Assembly: GCF_023520895.1 (NCBI RefSeq)
Contig: NZ_CP026029.1
Location: 4,774,001-4,838,000 of the forward strand
Origin: Paenibacillus sp. PK3_47
Lineage (GTDB): Bacteria; Bacillota; Bacilli; Paenibacillales; Paenibacillaceae
Length of the DNA: 64,000 bases
Direction: 5' to 3'
Part shown: positions 34,632 through 43,149 of the stretch, one piece after another
How the letters are laid out: each line of letters starts with the position of its first letter
Numbering within the stretch: position 1 is the stretch's first letter
Made by a program: the position numbers and the translations under genes
Notes under the pieces: model-generated
What the model saw: the letters and a program-made list of their open reading frames with translations, nothing else
Database searches by the model: none
Told to the model about the DNA's origin: nothing

Positions 34632-34793
34632 ATGATTCTCCATGTCTGCTGTATTTGTTGTTAACTGCCACTGCTATAATATCATCCTGGTGTTCAACAG
34701 GACAATAAGCGGCTCCTCCAGAACATAAATAAGATGCGGATACCCACATTCCCAGGCCGGTGTAAGAGCTGCCAACCGTGCTTAATATAAAGA

Positions 34794-34823
34794 TTGACGG
34801 GAGAAAGTTACAGTGTTTATAAT
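34794..34823 (+). promoter_or_regulatory. Promoter of the arabinofuranosidase gene
   Basis: TTGACG (34794-34799) and TATAAT (34818-34823) are separated by 18 bases, 60 bases upstream of the start codon. The palindrome at 34845-34860 lies downstream, in the 5' untranslated part. Confidence 0.75.
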
Positions 34824-34844
34824 GTTAATATGTAAGTTTAATAA

Positions 34845-34860
34845 TTAATATTTATATTAA
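34845..34860. promoter_or_regulatory. AT-rich palindrome, possible ArsR-type operator
   Basis: TTAATAT-TT-ATATTAA has 7-base arms. A 13-of-16 match, TTAATGATTATATTAC, is at 38149-38164 in front of the ArsR-type regulator gene. Its placement between promoter and ribosome site suits repression by blocking elongation or initiation. Inference only. Confidence 0.5.
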
Positions 34861-34882
34861 CTAATGAGAGGTGGCTTTTTAA

Positions 34883-36379
34883 ATGGCTCAGCGTGCAGTA
34901 CTGAACGCAGACATCCACAAAGGCACTATTAACCGCAATATTTATGGACATTTTTCCGAGCATCTGGGACGCTGTATTTACGAAGGAATCTGGGTAGGCG
35001 AGGATTCACCGATTCCGAATACCAAGGGGATCCGCAACGATGTTGTGGAAGCGCTTAAAGAAATCAAGATACCGGTGCTTCGCTGGCCCGGCGGCTGTTT
35101 TGCCGATGAATATCACTGGAAGGACGGAATTGGTGCCCGCGAGGAACGCAAACGCATGATCAATACGCACTGGGGCGGTGCGGTAGAGAACAACCATTTT
35201 GGAACCCATGAGTTTATGGAGCTGTGCGCTATGCTGGAGTGCGAGCCTTACATCAACGGCAATGTGGGCAGCGGTACCGTACAGGAAATGTCGGAATGGG
35301 TGGAATACCTCACCTTTAACGGCGTATCTCCAATGGCAGAACTGCGGAAGGAGAACGGCCGGGAAGAGGCCTGGGCGGTAAAGTATTTTGGCGTGGGCAA
35401 CGAGAACTGGGGCTGCGGCGGAAATATGCGTCCGGAATATTATGCGGATCTGTACCGCCGTTATCAGACTTATGTGCGCAATTACGGAGACAACCGGATT
35501 CACCGGATTGCCTGCGGGCCGAATGTTGATGACTACCATTGGATGGAAGTGCTGATGCGCGAAGCGGCGCGGTTCATGGATTCCATTACGCTGCATTATT
35601 ACACGCTTCCAAGAGACAGCTGGGAGAACAAGGGGGCAGCTACAGGTTTTGAGACGGCCGAGTGGTTCTCTACGCTGGAGAAGGCACTGCGCATGGATGA
35701 ACTGGTTACCCGCCACAGCGTCATTATGGATAAATATGATCCTGAGAAGCGGGTCGGCCTGATCGTTGATGAGTGGGGCACCTGGTATGATGTGGAGCCG
35801 GGCACCAATCCGGGCTTCCTGTATCAGCAGAACACGATCCGTGACGCGCTGGTTGCGGGGCTGACCCTGAACATTTTCCACAAGCACAGTGACCGTGTAC
35901 GCATGGCCAATATCGCCCAGACGATTAACGTCCTGCAGGCAGTCATTCTTACCGAAGGGGAAAAGATGCTGCTGACGCCTACATATCATGTTTTCAACAT
36001 GTATAAGGTGCATCAGGACGCCGAGCTTCTGGAGCTGTCCCTTACGTCCGGTTCCTACAGTTATGATGGCCGCGAAATCCCTGAGGTTTCGGCATCTGCT
36101 TCCGTGAATGCAGAAGGCGTCATCCATGTCAGCCTGTGCAACCTGAACCACGCTGCAGCAGCGGTGCTTCCGCTGGAGCTGCGCGGACTAGCCGGACAGC
36201 AGGCAGAGATTACAGGTACTACACTTGCCGGAGCAAGCATCGACGCCCACAACACCTTCAGCCAGCCTGAAGCAGTGGTTCCGCAGCCGTTTACTGCCTT
36301 TAAGCTGGAGGGAGACACCCTAAATGTGGAGCTGCCTCCGATGTCTGTAACCGTGCTGGAAATTACGCCTAAGGTCTAA
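34883..36379 (+). CDS. abfA: Alpha-L-arabinofuranosidase (GH51)
   Basis: 498 residues, intracellular (no signal peptide). It removes terminal arabinofuranosyl groups from arabino- and arabinoxylo-oligosaccharides. A (beta/alpha)8 barrel (about 1-380) holds the acid/base E174 in FGVGNENWG and the nucleophile E297 in VDEWGTW. Other conserved GH51 parts are [35 protein letters not shown] and NTYHVF-like [11 protein letters not shown] beta-sandwich follows at the C-terminus. AGAGGTGG lies 8 bases before the ATG. Uptake of arabinoxylan oligosaccharides is inferred. A cysteine-rich DUF6171 gene follows 14 bases later. Confidence 0.95.
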   Translation: MAQRAVLNADIHKGTINRNIYGHFSEHLGRCIYEGIWVGEDSPIPNTKGIRNDVVEALKEIKIPVLRWPGGCFADEYHWKDGIGAREERKRMINTHWGGAVENNHFGTHEFMELCAMLECEPYINGNVGSGTVQEMSEWVEYLTFNGVSPMAELRKENGREEAWAVKYFGVGNENWGCGGNMRPEYYADLYRRYQTYVRNYGDNRIHRIACGPNVDDYHWMEVLMREAARFMDSITLHYYTLPRDSWENKGAATGFETAEWFSTLEKALRMDELVTRHSVIMDKYDPEKRVGLIVDEWGTWYDVEPGTNPGFLYQQNTIRDALVAGLTLNIFHKHSDRVRMANIAQTINVLQAVILTEGEKMLLTPTYHVFNMYKVHQDAELLELSLTSGSYSYDGREIPEVSASASVNAEGVIHVSLCNLNHAAAAVLPLELRGLAGQQAEITGTTLAGASIDAHNTFSQPEAVVPQPFTAFKLEGDTLNVELPPMSVTVLEITPKV

Positions 36380-36393
36380 GGCAGCGGTCTTAT

Positions 36394-36669
36394 ATGAGTA
36401 TTACATCAACCTGCAAGGGATGCCGGGATGACTACAAGGTAACTGATGCACAGATCAGCCGGATCCTGGCCTCGCCGATGTTCAACCCCGGCAACACAGC
36501 GCCGGATGATGTATACGCTGCGCGCCTTGCACTGTGCGCCTCCTGCCCCAAGCTGCAGGATGGCGTGACCTGCATCGCCTGCGGCTGCATTATACCGGTT
36601 GTGGCGAAGCTCAAAGAACGGGGCTGCCCGCTGCCGGGGGGCGGATTATGGCAGCCGGTGGCTGAATAA
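36394..36669 (+). CDS. DUF6171-type small Cys-rich protein
   Basis: 91 residues, with many cysteines: CKGC near the start, then CASC, C, CIACGC and C at about 48-79, giving enough ligands for one or two zinc ions. The central part (ISRILASPMF...DDVYAARLALCASCPKL) and the ending GCIIPVVAKLKERGCPLPGGGLW fit a family labelled DUF6171 in Bacillota. Function unknown. It lies 14 bases after the GH51 stop and may be cotranscribed, although no strong ribosome site is visible. A terminator follows 20 bases after its stop. Confidence 0.75.
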   Translation: MSITSTCKGCRDDYKVTDAQISRILASPMFNPGNTAPDDVYAARLALCASCPKLQDGVTCIACGCIIPVVAKLKERGCPLPGGGLWQPVAE

Positions 36670-36689
36670 AGAAAATAAGCATAACGAGA

Positions 36690-36742
36690 ACAGCGGCAGT
36701 CACGGGAGAGATGTACCTCTTCCGGTGACTGCCGCTGTTTTG
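36690..36742 (+). terminator. Terminator after the DUF6171 gene
   Basis: AACAGCGGCAGTCAC pairs perfectly with GTGACTGCCGCTGTT and is followed by a short T-run (TTTTGCC). Confidence 0.8.
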
Positions 36743-36820
36743 CCGTATGTTTATCTGTGCTGACGCTGGGCAATAGGGTTCGAACAACAAACTAATTTCA
36801 ATTTGAGCAGGTGCACACTT

Positions 36821-37005
36821 CTAACGGACCCAGGATCCCCTATTTGCGCCAAATGTTCCACTTTAAAAAGCTAACGGACCTCAGATCTCTTATTTCCGCA
36901 ATTTCACCCGAAAAGTGGCTGCCGGGGAGGAAATAAGGGACTTACGGTCCGTTAGCTTAGAAAAAGCCGCATAAATCACGGAATAGCGGATCTACTGTCC
37001 GTTAG
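36821..37005. repeat. Four-copy inverted/direct repeat cluster (CTAACGGACC motif)
   Basis: Forward copies of CTAACGGACCnnAGATCnC...TATTT are at 36821-36845 and 36871-36895. Reverse copies (AAATAAGGGACTTACGGTCCGTTAG and GAATAGCGGATCTACTGTCCGTTAG) are at 36929-36955 and 36980-37005. The two outer and two inner copies can pair. No gene lies in the 450-base stretch (36743-37190), which also holds a 44-bp direct repeat. Similar intergenic repeats are, I think, common in Paenibacillus, but that was not checked. Confidence 0.8.
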
Positions 37006-37054
37006 CGTTACTAAGCAACCAAAGTGAAGCAGTAGCGCTATGCTGCAGCGGTAA

Positions 37055-37142
37055 CCGGCCGCACCAGCATTATCATCACCCATGGCGCCGTCTCACCTCC
37101 GGCCGCACCAGCGCTATCATCACCGATCAAGCCGTCGTCACC
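37055..37142. repeat. Two-copy 44-bp direct repeat
   Basis: CCGGCCGCACCAGCNNTATCATCACC starts at 37055 and again at 37099, exactly 44 bases apart, with drift in the second half of each copy. It lies downstream of the ArsR-type gene. Confidence 0.75.
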
Positions 37143-37190
37143 ATCACCTGCCACGCTTAATCCTGCTGCCTCGCTTACCCGTTCAGCGCC

Positions 37191-38120
37191 TTAGGGCGCT
37201 TCCGTAGGGTTGGCGGCGTCACTGTAAAATAGCTCGAATACAAGATCGTCGTTGTAATTGCCGAAGCCTTTGCCGAACAGCGTGAGCCCGCCGATATGCT
37301 CGGCGTCTTCTTCTACGGACAGACGGAAGGTCCACTGCTTGTCACGGATACCGACCTGCGTAAGCGTAACATCGGAGAGCTTGAGACCGTCCATGAACGT
37401 TCCCTTAGGCGTAACCCGCAGCTGCTTGAGCAGGCCGTACTGGTTAGTGTGCGCAGGCCACCAGCCGGGAGTGAATTTCCCGCGGCTGTCACCGTAATCC
37501 CCCGGACTGGTCCAGTAGCCGAGTTTTCTGCCGTTCAGCGTGAAGGTAATATCAGAGGGCCAGTTGTTATTGGTAGACGGTGCTTCGGAAGCAATTTCCA
37601 TCGTGATGACCAGTTCCTCCGGCTGCTGGCTGGACAACAGAAAGTTGGGGATTTTGTACTCGACATAACCCTTGCCGAACCACAAAATGCCGGCTTTCAT
37701 CCGCTCCTGGTCCCAGAAATAGCGCGGATCGTCAAAGCTGCCGATAATTTGTTCGGTGGTGGACAGCCCGCAGGTCGGTTCGATCTGAAAATCGGAATAA
37801 TGGCCCACGGGAATTTCCTTGCGGTGGCCTTTGCGCTCCGTACTGGCATGAACCGGAAAAATAATTTCGGCTCCGTCTGTGGCCAGGGAGCAGATTTTTT
37901 GCAGACCGCTCCGGCCCGGGGCCATATGTGTGGTGATCAGTCCGGCCGCTTCCAGCTTCCGTACATGCATGGTCATGATTGCACTGCTCAGCTTAACCGC
38001 TCCTGCGAGCTCCTTAACGTTCATGGGCTGGTCAGCCAGCAGCCGCAGCATTTGCAGCCGTACAGCACTAGACAGCGCTTCGTATACAGGCAGAGATTCT
38101 TCAGTCAGGTCAAGTTTCAT
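37191..38120 (-). CDS. ArsR-family regulator with large C-terminal domain
   Basis: 309 residues. The N-terminal winged HTH (about 15-75: VYEALSSAVRLQMLRLLADQPMNVKELA, LSSAIMTMHVRKLEAAGLI) is ArsR-type, without the usual metal-site ELCVCDL. The remaining 230 residues are far longer than a usual ArsR protein (about 100) and look like a beta-rich binding or sandwich domain (ITMEIASEAPSTNNNWPSDITFTLNG, WWPAHTNQYG, LTLFGKGFGNYND). Sugar sensing is a plausible but unproven role. ATG 38120 has CGGAGG; the longer frame starts at 38138. It is divergent from the ROK kinase and about 800 bases from the GH51-DUF6171 genes, one or both of which it could control. Confidence 0.85.
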   Translation of the reverse strand: MKLDLTEESLPVYEALSSAVRLQMLRLLADQPMNVKELAGAVKLSSAIMTMHVRKLEAAGLITTHMAPGRSGLQKICSLATDGAEIIFPVHASTERKGHRKEIPVGHYSDFQIEPTCGLSTTEQIIGSFDDPRYFWDQERMKAGILWFGKGYVEYKIPNFLLSSQQPEELVITMEIASEAPSTNNNWPSDITFTLNGRKLGYWTSPGDYGDSRGKFTPGWWPAHTNQYGLLKQLRVTPKGTFMDGLKLSDVTLTQVGIRDKQWTFRLSVEEDAEHIGGLTLFGKGFGNYNDDLVFELFYSDAANPTEAP

Positions 38121-38148
38121 AATGGGCCTCCGGTTCATCTTTATATAG

Positions 38149-38164
38149 TTAATGATTATATTAC
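38149..38164. promoter_or_regulatory. Candidate ArsR-type operator, second copy
   Basis: TTAATGATTATATTAC matches the palindrome in front of abfA (34845-34860) at 13 of 16 bases. It sits 29 to 44 bases upstream of the regulator start codon, where its promoter is expected, so autoregulation is possible. Confidence 0.45.
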
Positions 38165-38188
38165 TTGAATGACATTTTTACAAGTCAA

Positions 38189-38279
38189 ATCAAGCGGTTG
38201 CAGGATCTTTTGAAGAGCAGCAGTGTTCTAAAACGATATATGTCAACCGCTTGTCATACCAGCTAACCCCACGTATAAT
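38189..38279 (+). promoter_or_regulatory. Promoter of the ROK kinase gene with inverted operator-like repeat
   Basis: A sigma-A promoter, TTGTCA (38251-38256) and TATAAT (38274-38279), has exactly 17 bases between the hexamers. CAAGCGGTTG (38191-38200) and its exact complement CAACCGCTTG (38244-38253) form a 10-bp inverted repeat 43 bases apart, the second copy touching the -35. On the minus strand the first copy also reads TGCAACCGCTTGAT, one end-base short of a cre consensus. Confidence 0.65.
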
Positions 38280-38366
38280 GAGGAAAGAGAACGCTTTATT
38301 TACGGAATGATATCTTAAGTCAGCCAGCCGCCGGCTGGATAAACAGAGTGAAGGGAGACTGCTGCT

Positions 38367-39248
38367 GTGACATTGCTTGGAGCTATTGAAGCTGGGGGAA
38401 CTAAATTTGTATGCGGAATCGGGAATGAGGAGGGTACGATTATTGACCGGGTAAGCTTCCCGACAACGACGCCTCAGGAGACTATGGGTCTGGTGCTGGA
38501 TTATTTCTCGGATAAAAAGGTGGAGGCGATCGGGATCGGTTCATTTGGACCTATCGATCCGGTTATCGGCAGCCCGACTTACGGTTACATAACTACTACA
38601 CCCAAGCCTCATTGGGGACAATTTAATCTGGTAGGTGCCGTGAAGGAACAATTCGGGGTGCCGATCGGTTTTGATACGGATGTTAACGGCGCGGCACTTG
38701 GCGAATATACCTGGGGCGCGGCGCAGGGACTGGACAGCTGCCTGTATATTACCGTCGGCACAGGCATCGGAGCGGGGGCGGTTGTCGGCGGCGAGCTGAT
38801 TCACGGCCTGTCCCATCCTGAAATGGGACATATCCTGGTGCCGCGTCATCCGGAGGACAGCTTTGCCGGATTCTGCCCGTATCATGGGGACTGCCTGGAA
38901 GGCCTCGCAGCAGGTCCTGCAATCGGGCAGCGCTGGGGCAAGCCGGCAGGCGAGCTGCCTGCCGACCATCCTGCCTGGGCGATGGAGGCGCACTATCTGG
39001 CACATGCGCTGATGAATTATGTGCTGATCCTGTCGCCGCAGAAGATCGTAATGGGCGGCGGAGTAATGAAGCAGAGCCAGCTGTTCCCGCTGATCCAAGC
39101 CAAGCTGCAGGAGCTGCTGGGCGGTTATGTCCAGCATCCTGCGCTTAATGACGGGATCAGCAATTACGTGGTTCCGCCGCTGCTGGGAGACAATGCCGGA
39201 TTGGCCGGTGCAGTCGGTCTGGCTAAGCTGGCACTGGAAAGAGCGTAG
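38367..39248 (+). CDS. ROK-family sugar kinase (fructokinase-like)
   Basis: 293 residues, cytoplasmic. It has the phosphate-binding AIEAGGTKFVCGIG at the N-terminus, the catalytic Asp in FDTDVNGAALGE, a second phosphate motif (YITVGTGIGAGAVVGG), and the ROK zinc site: H in HPEMGH, then a Cys-His-Cys trio in FCPYHGDCLEG. This pattern matches fructokinases such as YdhR/GmuE that phosphorylate fructose or mannose. GTG start with GGGAG about 10 bases upstream. It has its own promoter with an inverted repeat over the -35. The product would feed the sugar part of the region, but the exact substrate is open. Confidence 0.92.
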   Translation: MTLLGAIEAGGTKFVCGIGNEEGTIIDRVSFPTTTPQETMGLVLDYFSDKKVEAIGIGSFGPIDPVIGSPTYGYITTTPKPHWGQFNLVGAVKEQFGVPIGFDTDVNGAALGEYTWGAAQGLDSCLYITVGTGIGAGAVVGGELIHGLSHPEMGHILVPRHPEDSFAGFCPYHGDCLEGLAAGPAIGQRWGKPAGELPADHPAWAMEAHYLAHALMNYVLILSPQKIVMGGGVMKQSQLFPLIQAKLQELLGGYVQHPALNDGISNYVVPPLLGDNAGLAGAVGLAKLALERA

Positions 39249-39291
39249 GACAAGTGAATCGCCAGGTTCATGTGCGTGCATCAAAAAGAGA

Positions 39292-39390
39292 TTGACTGTT
39301 ACGCAATATATGGTATTGTAGGAATTAACAGTATAGCATTATCAGAGGAAGCACCTCTTTCGCGTTTGACGTGAGAGAGGTGCTTTTTGT
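39292..39390 (+). ncRNA. Candidate short transcript or leader: promoter plus terminator
   Basis: TTGACT (39292-39297) and TATTGT (39314-39319) are 16 bases apart. About 30 bases on comes a strong terminator, AGCACCTCT...AGAGGTGCT with TTTTT (39350-39390). If used, they would give an RNA of about 65 bases with no open frame of note. The alternative is that the hairpin simply terminates the ROK kinase transcript, 100 bases upstream. Nothing beyond these two signals is seen. Confidence 0.35.
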
Positions 39391-39488
39391 GCGTTCAGGG
39401 GTCTGTAATACAGCGGTACAACCAGCGCAGAAACTTCTGCCGCCGTTAGAATCATGCTTGCTGTAAGCCGAGGAAGGTAGGGATTTGT

Positions 39489-40502
39489 ATGCAAATTGTA
39501 TTTATGAACCGCTTGTCCAGAATTTCAGGTGCCGATCAGGAGAAGTTTGCCCAGCTGTGGATTGGCGAGGATGAAGGAGTCTGGCGTTTGGGCTGGCGCA
39601 ATTTTTCCGGGGACCAGGATTCAGATGACAGCATCTGGTATGAAGGCGGCTCGTGGAATGAAATGCTGTGTGTTTACAGGCATGAGCTGGCAGTGAAGAT
39701 GGGAGAGGGCTACCGTCCGCTGATCGACGGCGTGTTTCATGAGGAGGAGGGTCCGGCGGGGCGCAGCCAGGATCATCTTAAGCTGCAGTTTTACAGCGAA
39801 CTGCACAGCAATGAAGCCGTCTATGAGGAGCTGTGTGCCTGGCGCAGAGGCAAAGCCTCAAGTGAACGCAGGGCGCCATACATACTCGCCAGCAACCGGC
39901 TGCTGCGGATGTTAAGCAGCTTTCTCCCGCATACGCCGGAAGAGCTGCTGCAGATCCCCGGTGTTGGCGAAGGCAAGGCTGCGCAGTTTGGAGCGGAATG
40001 GCTGGACATTACAGCGGCTGCCGGGCGCGAGCATCAATTCCCGCTGAATTGGGTTCCGGAGAACATTGACGAAGAAGGCTTTACCTCCTGGCTCTACAAA
40101 CAAAAGGAGATCAAATATAAGAAGCAGCTGGAACGCCTGCGCCTGCGCCGGATTTTGCTCCAGGGCATCGAAAGCGGACAAGGGATCGAGGAGCTGAAAG
40201 CCGCAAGCGGTGTGAGCCGGCGGGAAGTGCTGGAGGCTGTAGAAGAGCTGGAGAAGGACGGCTATTCCGTGGAAAGGCTGATTGAGCATGAACTTAAGGA
40301 GGTCCCTGCCAGTGAGCAGAGCTCTGTGATGACAGCTTATCAGCTGCTGGGGGATACGTATCTGAAGCCGGTGCTGCATAAAGCTTACGGGGAGGATTTC
40401 ACGCCTGCTGAAGGGGTGGATCTGTACTATGAACGCCTGCGGCTGATCCGCATCCGATTCCGCAGGGAGCAGGAGGTCAAGGCAAACTTGGCGATAAGCT
40501 AG
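39489..40502 (+). CDS. HRDC-domain protein of unknown function
   Basis: 337 residues. The first 100 residues form a beta-rich domain of unknown family. Residues about 105-180 are an HRDC nucleic-acid-binding domain (YEELCAWRRGKASSERRAPYIL, then TPEELLQIPGVGEGKAAQFG with a helix-hairpin-helix turn). A basic helical stretch (KYKKQLERLRLRRILLQG) and a C-terminal helical part with an HTH-like element (GIEELKAASGVSRREVLEAVEEL) follow. It resembles the DNA-contacting tail of RecQ helicases without the helicase. The DNA-repair role is inferred. GGAAGGTAGGG precedes the ATG. It is a single gene with a shared terminator downstream. Confidence 0.82.
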   Translation: MQIVFMNRLSRISGADQEKFAQLWIGEDEGVWRLGWRNFSGDQDSDDSIWYEGGSWNEMLCVYRHELAVKMGEGYRPLIDGVFHEEEGPAGRSQDHLKLQFYSELHSNEAVYEELCAWRRGKASSERRAPYILASNRLLRMLSSFLPHTPEELLQIPGVGEGKAAQFGAEWLDITAAAGREHQFPLNWVPENIDEEGFTSWLYKQKEIKYKKQLERLRLRRILLQGIESGQGIEELKAASGVSRREVLEAVEELEKDGYSVERLIEHELKEVPASEQSSVMTAYQLLGDTYLKPVLHKAYGEDFTPAEGVDLYYERLRLIRIRFRREQEVKANLAIS

Positions 40503-40564
40503 AACAGCACTCTTTTATATACCTGCTCCATTGAAGTAAAGCGCACCAGCTGCTGCAAAATAAA

Positions 40565-40606
40565 AGGCGAAGGCTGCCGTACCAACGGTACCGGTTACCT
40601 TCGCCT
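40565..40606. terminator. Terminator between HRDC gene and corA
   Basis: AGGCGAAGG pairs with CCTTCGCCT, with an inner ACCGTT-type complement. On the minus strand it is followed by a T-rich stretch, so it mainly serves corA. Confidence 0.75.
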
Positions 40607-40628
40607 CAGCGTATTCGTACGTTACTGC

Positions 40629-41564
40629 TCATAGCCAATCCTTTTTACGGAAAATATACAGCATGCCGCAGCCGAGTGTCACCATCACGGCAATGACCCC
40701 GTAGTATCCGTACTGGGAATGCGTCTCGGGAATATTGTCAAAGTTCATACCATAAATCCCGGTGATTACGGTCAATGGCATGAATATCGTTGTAATTGCG
40801 GTAAACACTCTCATGATTTCATTGGCACGGTTCGCGATACTGGATTGATAAGCTTCACGCAAGTTGCCCATGAGATCGCGGTAGGTTTCGAAGGTTTCAG
40901 AAATTTTGACCGCATTTTCATAAATGTCGCTAAAATATTTCTGCAGCTGGTCGTCGATCAGGCGGAGGTCTTTTTTGTTTAGGGTGTTGATAACCTCTTT
41001 TTGCGGTCCCAGCATTTTCTTGAGCCACAAAATTTCACTCCGGAGACCGATGATTTCGCTAAGATGAGATTTCTTGGTGTGCATCAGAATATCTTCTTCC
41101 AGCTTTTCGATCCGGACCTCAATCCGGTCGCCTACGGAGAAGTAATTGTCTACAACAAGGTCGATGAGATGGTACAGGAACCGGTCGGGTTCACTGACCT
41201 CCTGTTCCCACAGAATGGGCTTGAGGACCCGCAGCTCGTGGATCTTTTGCTTCGTCACCGTAATAATGAAATGTCTGCCCAGAAATACGTTAAGCGCACG
41301 CAGGAAAATCTCCTCGTCATCAAAACGGATACTGTTAACTACAATAAAATAATGGCTCTCATAAATTTCAATCTTCGGGCGCTGTTCCTCATCGCTGAGG
41401 CAATCCTCAACGGCGAGATCATGCAGGCCGTAAAGCGGCTGCAGCAGTTCCAAATCCTCTACATCGGCATCAATCCAGTAGAAGCCCTCTGCAGGGGCAG
41501 TCAATGTTGCTTCAATATTATCTACAGGCGTAAATACACCTGCGTTAACCAGCCGGATTTTCAT
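40629..41564 (-). CDS. corA: CorA-type magnesium/metal transporter
   Basis: 311 residues. A long cytoplasmic N-domain of alternating strands and helices is followed by two C-terminal membrane helices, with the pore signature YGMNF between them (ITGIYGMNFDNIPE, near residue 270) and a final KKDWL. It forms a homopentameric Mg2+ (or Co2+/Ni2+) channel. ATG 41564 is chosen because AAGGAG stands 8 bases upstream; the longer frame (41573) begins with GTG inside that site. No Mg-riboswitch is visible upstream. Single gene with its own terminator. Confidence 0.95.
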   Translation of the reverse strand: MKIRLVNAGVFTPVDNIEATLTAPAEGFYWIDADVEDLELLQPLYGLHDLAVEDCLSDEEQRPKIEIYESHYFIVVNSIRFDDEEIFLRALNVFLGRHFIITVTKQKIHELRVLKPILWEQEVSEPDRFLYHLIDLVVDNYFSVGDRIEVRIEKLEEDILMHTKKSHLSEIIGLRSEILWLKKMLGPQKEVINTLNKKDLRLIDDQLQKYFSDIYENAVKISETFETYRDLMGNLREAYQSSIANRANEIMRVFTAITTIFMPLTVITGIYGMNFDNIPETHSQYGYYGVIAVMVTLGCGMLYIFRKKDWL

Positions 41565-41988
41565 CTGATTCACTCCTTCTGTCCCCGGTCTTATCCGGGG
41601 TTATGCTAATTTTCAGCACAGAGAAACAATCAGCTTGGCCGGTGGTACAATCAATCAATAAAGGCCAAATGACGGTCCGAGGGCATGAAGAAGAAATGCA
41701 CCCGCCGCCGGCAAGCTGATGTTAATCCTGTGTGGTTGCTCACTCTGCACGCTTAAATGCGCACCCGGGTCGCCTTCCATTCTTCTCTCACCTCTTCTTT
41801 TCGTCATATAGGGTATGAAACACTTGTCTAGTATAACGCCGGGGTATGCCTCTTTCAAGCTAAATTCTTTTCAATTTGAGGCTACTTTAGCATTGTATGA
41901 CTTGACGAAAAGGAGGTTCATGATTTAAAGTGAATTTTAAGAAAAACATCTGCAGATGTTTGTGATGAATCTAATTGAATACAGCTAA
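41565..41988. other. Intergenic stretch between corA and the SAM-I leader, no gene supported
   Basis: About 425 bases. A minus-strand frame at 41655-41858 is arginine-rich with a possible AGAGGTGAG site before an internal ATG, but it matches nothing. TTGACG near 41904 could be a -35 for the riboswitch, without a convincing -10. The region otherwise shows nothing. Confidence 0.4.
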
Positions 41989-42173
41989 ATCTTATCAAGA
42001 GCAGGTGGAGGGACTAGCCCAATGAAACCCGGCAACCGGCGTGTATACGCACGGTGCTAATTCTTGCGGAAGCTATGCACGGGAAGGAATCCGGGCAGAA
42101 GCTCTCTGGCAGATGAGAGAGGCGCATATGACACCAGCTATATGACCTTTCTCGACCGAGAAGGGTCTTTTTT
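41989..42173 (+). promoter_or_regulatory. SAM-I riboswitch (S-box) with terminator
   Basis: The conserved S-box core is present: TCTTATCAAGAG (P1 5' side, 41989-42000), GGTGGAGGGACTAGCCC, GAAACCCGGCAACC, GGTGCTAATTC, and the P1 3' side GATGAGAG (42112-42119). A terminator hairpin GACCTTTCTC-GAC-CGAGAAGGGTC with a T-run (42144-42173) follows. High S-adenosylmethionine would stabilise the aptamer and end transcription before metA. The sequence match is strong and the class is well established. Confidence 0.97.
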
Positions 42174-42231
42174 GATGTATTTTTAGTAATAACCCGTTTG
42201 GGCACATTTCAAAATAGGAGTGGATACAGCA

Positions 42232-43149
42232 ATGCCGATTAAAATTCCCGACAGTCTGCCGGCCAAAGAGGTTTTGTCCGGAGAAAATATATTTGTAATG
42301 GATGAAAGCCAGGCTTTCCATCAGGATATCCGCCCTCTGCGGATTGCAATACTGAATTTGATGCCGACAAAAGAAACGACCGAGACGCAGCTGCTGCGCC
42401 TGATCGGGAATTCTCCGCTGCAGGTGGATGTTACGCTGCTTCATCCCAGCTCCCATACCTCCAAGAACACTTCGCCGGAGCATCTGAAGAGCTTTTACAA
42501 AACCTTCGATGAAATCAGCCACCGCCGTCTGGACGGCCTGATTGTCACCGGCGCTCCCGTAGAGCAGCTGGAGTTCGAGGATGTGAACTACTGGGAAGAG
42601 CTGAAGGTTATTTTTGAATGGAGCAAACACCATGTAACTTCGACCATGCATATCTGTTGGGCGGCCCAGGCGGGACTTTATCATCATTTTGGTGTGCGCA
42701 AGGTGAGTCTGCCGGAGAAATGCTTCGGTGTCTTCCCTCACACGGTCAACCAGGATAACGTTAAGCTGCTGCGCGGCTTTGATGAAGTGTTCCATGTTCC
42801 GCATTCCCGTCATACCGACGTTTCACGCGAAGATATTGAAGCCTGTCCGGACCTGCAGATTCTGGCTGAATCCGAAGAAGCGGGAGTGTACCTCGTTTCC
42901 GCTTATGACGGGAAGCAGATTTTTGTTACCGGACATTCCGAATATGATCCGTTCTCGCTGAAATGGGAGTATGACCGTGATGTGGCCAAGGGGATGGACA
43001 TTGCGCTGCCGAAGCATTACTATCCAAAGGATGATCCGCAGCGTACACCGCCTGCAGTCTGGCGCGCCCATGCGAACCTGTTGTTCGCTAACTGGCTCAA
43101 TTACTATGTCTATCAGGAGACGCCCTACGATATCGGACCGGTCATTTAA
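42232..43149 (+). CDS. metA: Homoserine O-acyltransferase (MetA)
   Basis: 305 residues. It activates homoserine by acylation for methionine synthesis; in Bacillus the enzyme uses acetyl-CoA although the family name is succinyltransferase. The catalytic nucleophile C142 is in [11 protein letters not shown], and the downstream PHSRHTDVS and GHSEYDP give the acid/base His and Glu. Length and residue numbering follow E. coli MetA. ATG 42232 has TAGGAGTGG upstream; the open frame at 42220 starts inside this site. It is the first gene of the SAM-I-controlled methionine unit and is followed by metI. Confidence 0.95.
   Translation: MPIKIPDSLPAKEVLSGENIFVMDESQAFHQDIRPLRIAILNLMPTKETTETQLLRLIGNSPLQVDVTLLHPSSHTSKNTSPEHLKSFYKTFDEISHRRLDGLIVTGAPVEQLEFEDVNYWEELKVIFEWSKHHVTSTMHICWAAQAGLYHHFGVRKVSLPEKCFGVFPHTVNQDNVKLLRGFDEVFHVPHSRHTDVSREDIEACPDLQILAESEEAGVYLVSAYDGKQIFVTGHSEYDPFSLKWEYDRDVAKGMDIALPKHYYPKDDPQRTPPAVWRAHANLLFANWLNYYVYQETPYDIGPVI

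Noticed and set aside
41655-41858. A 67-codon minus-strand frame between corA and the riboswitch
   Set aside because: Arginine-rich with no recognisable family, and only a weak internal start. Not enough to call a gene.
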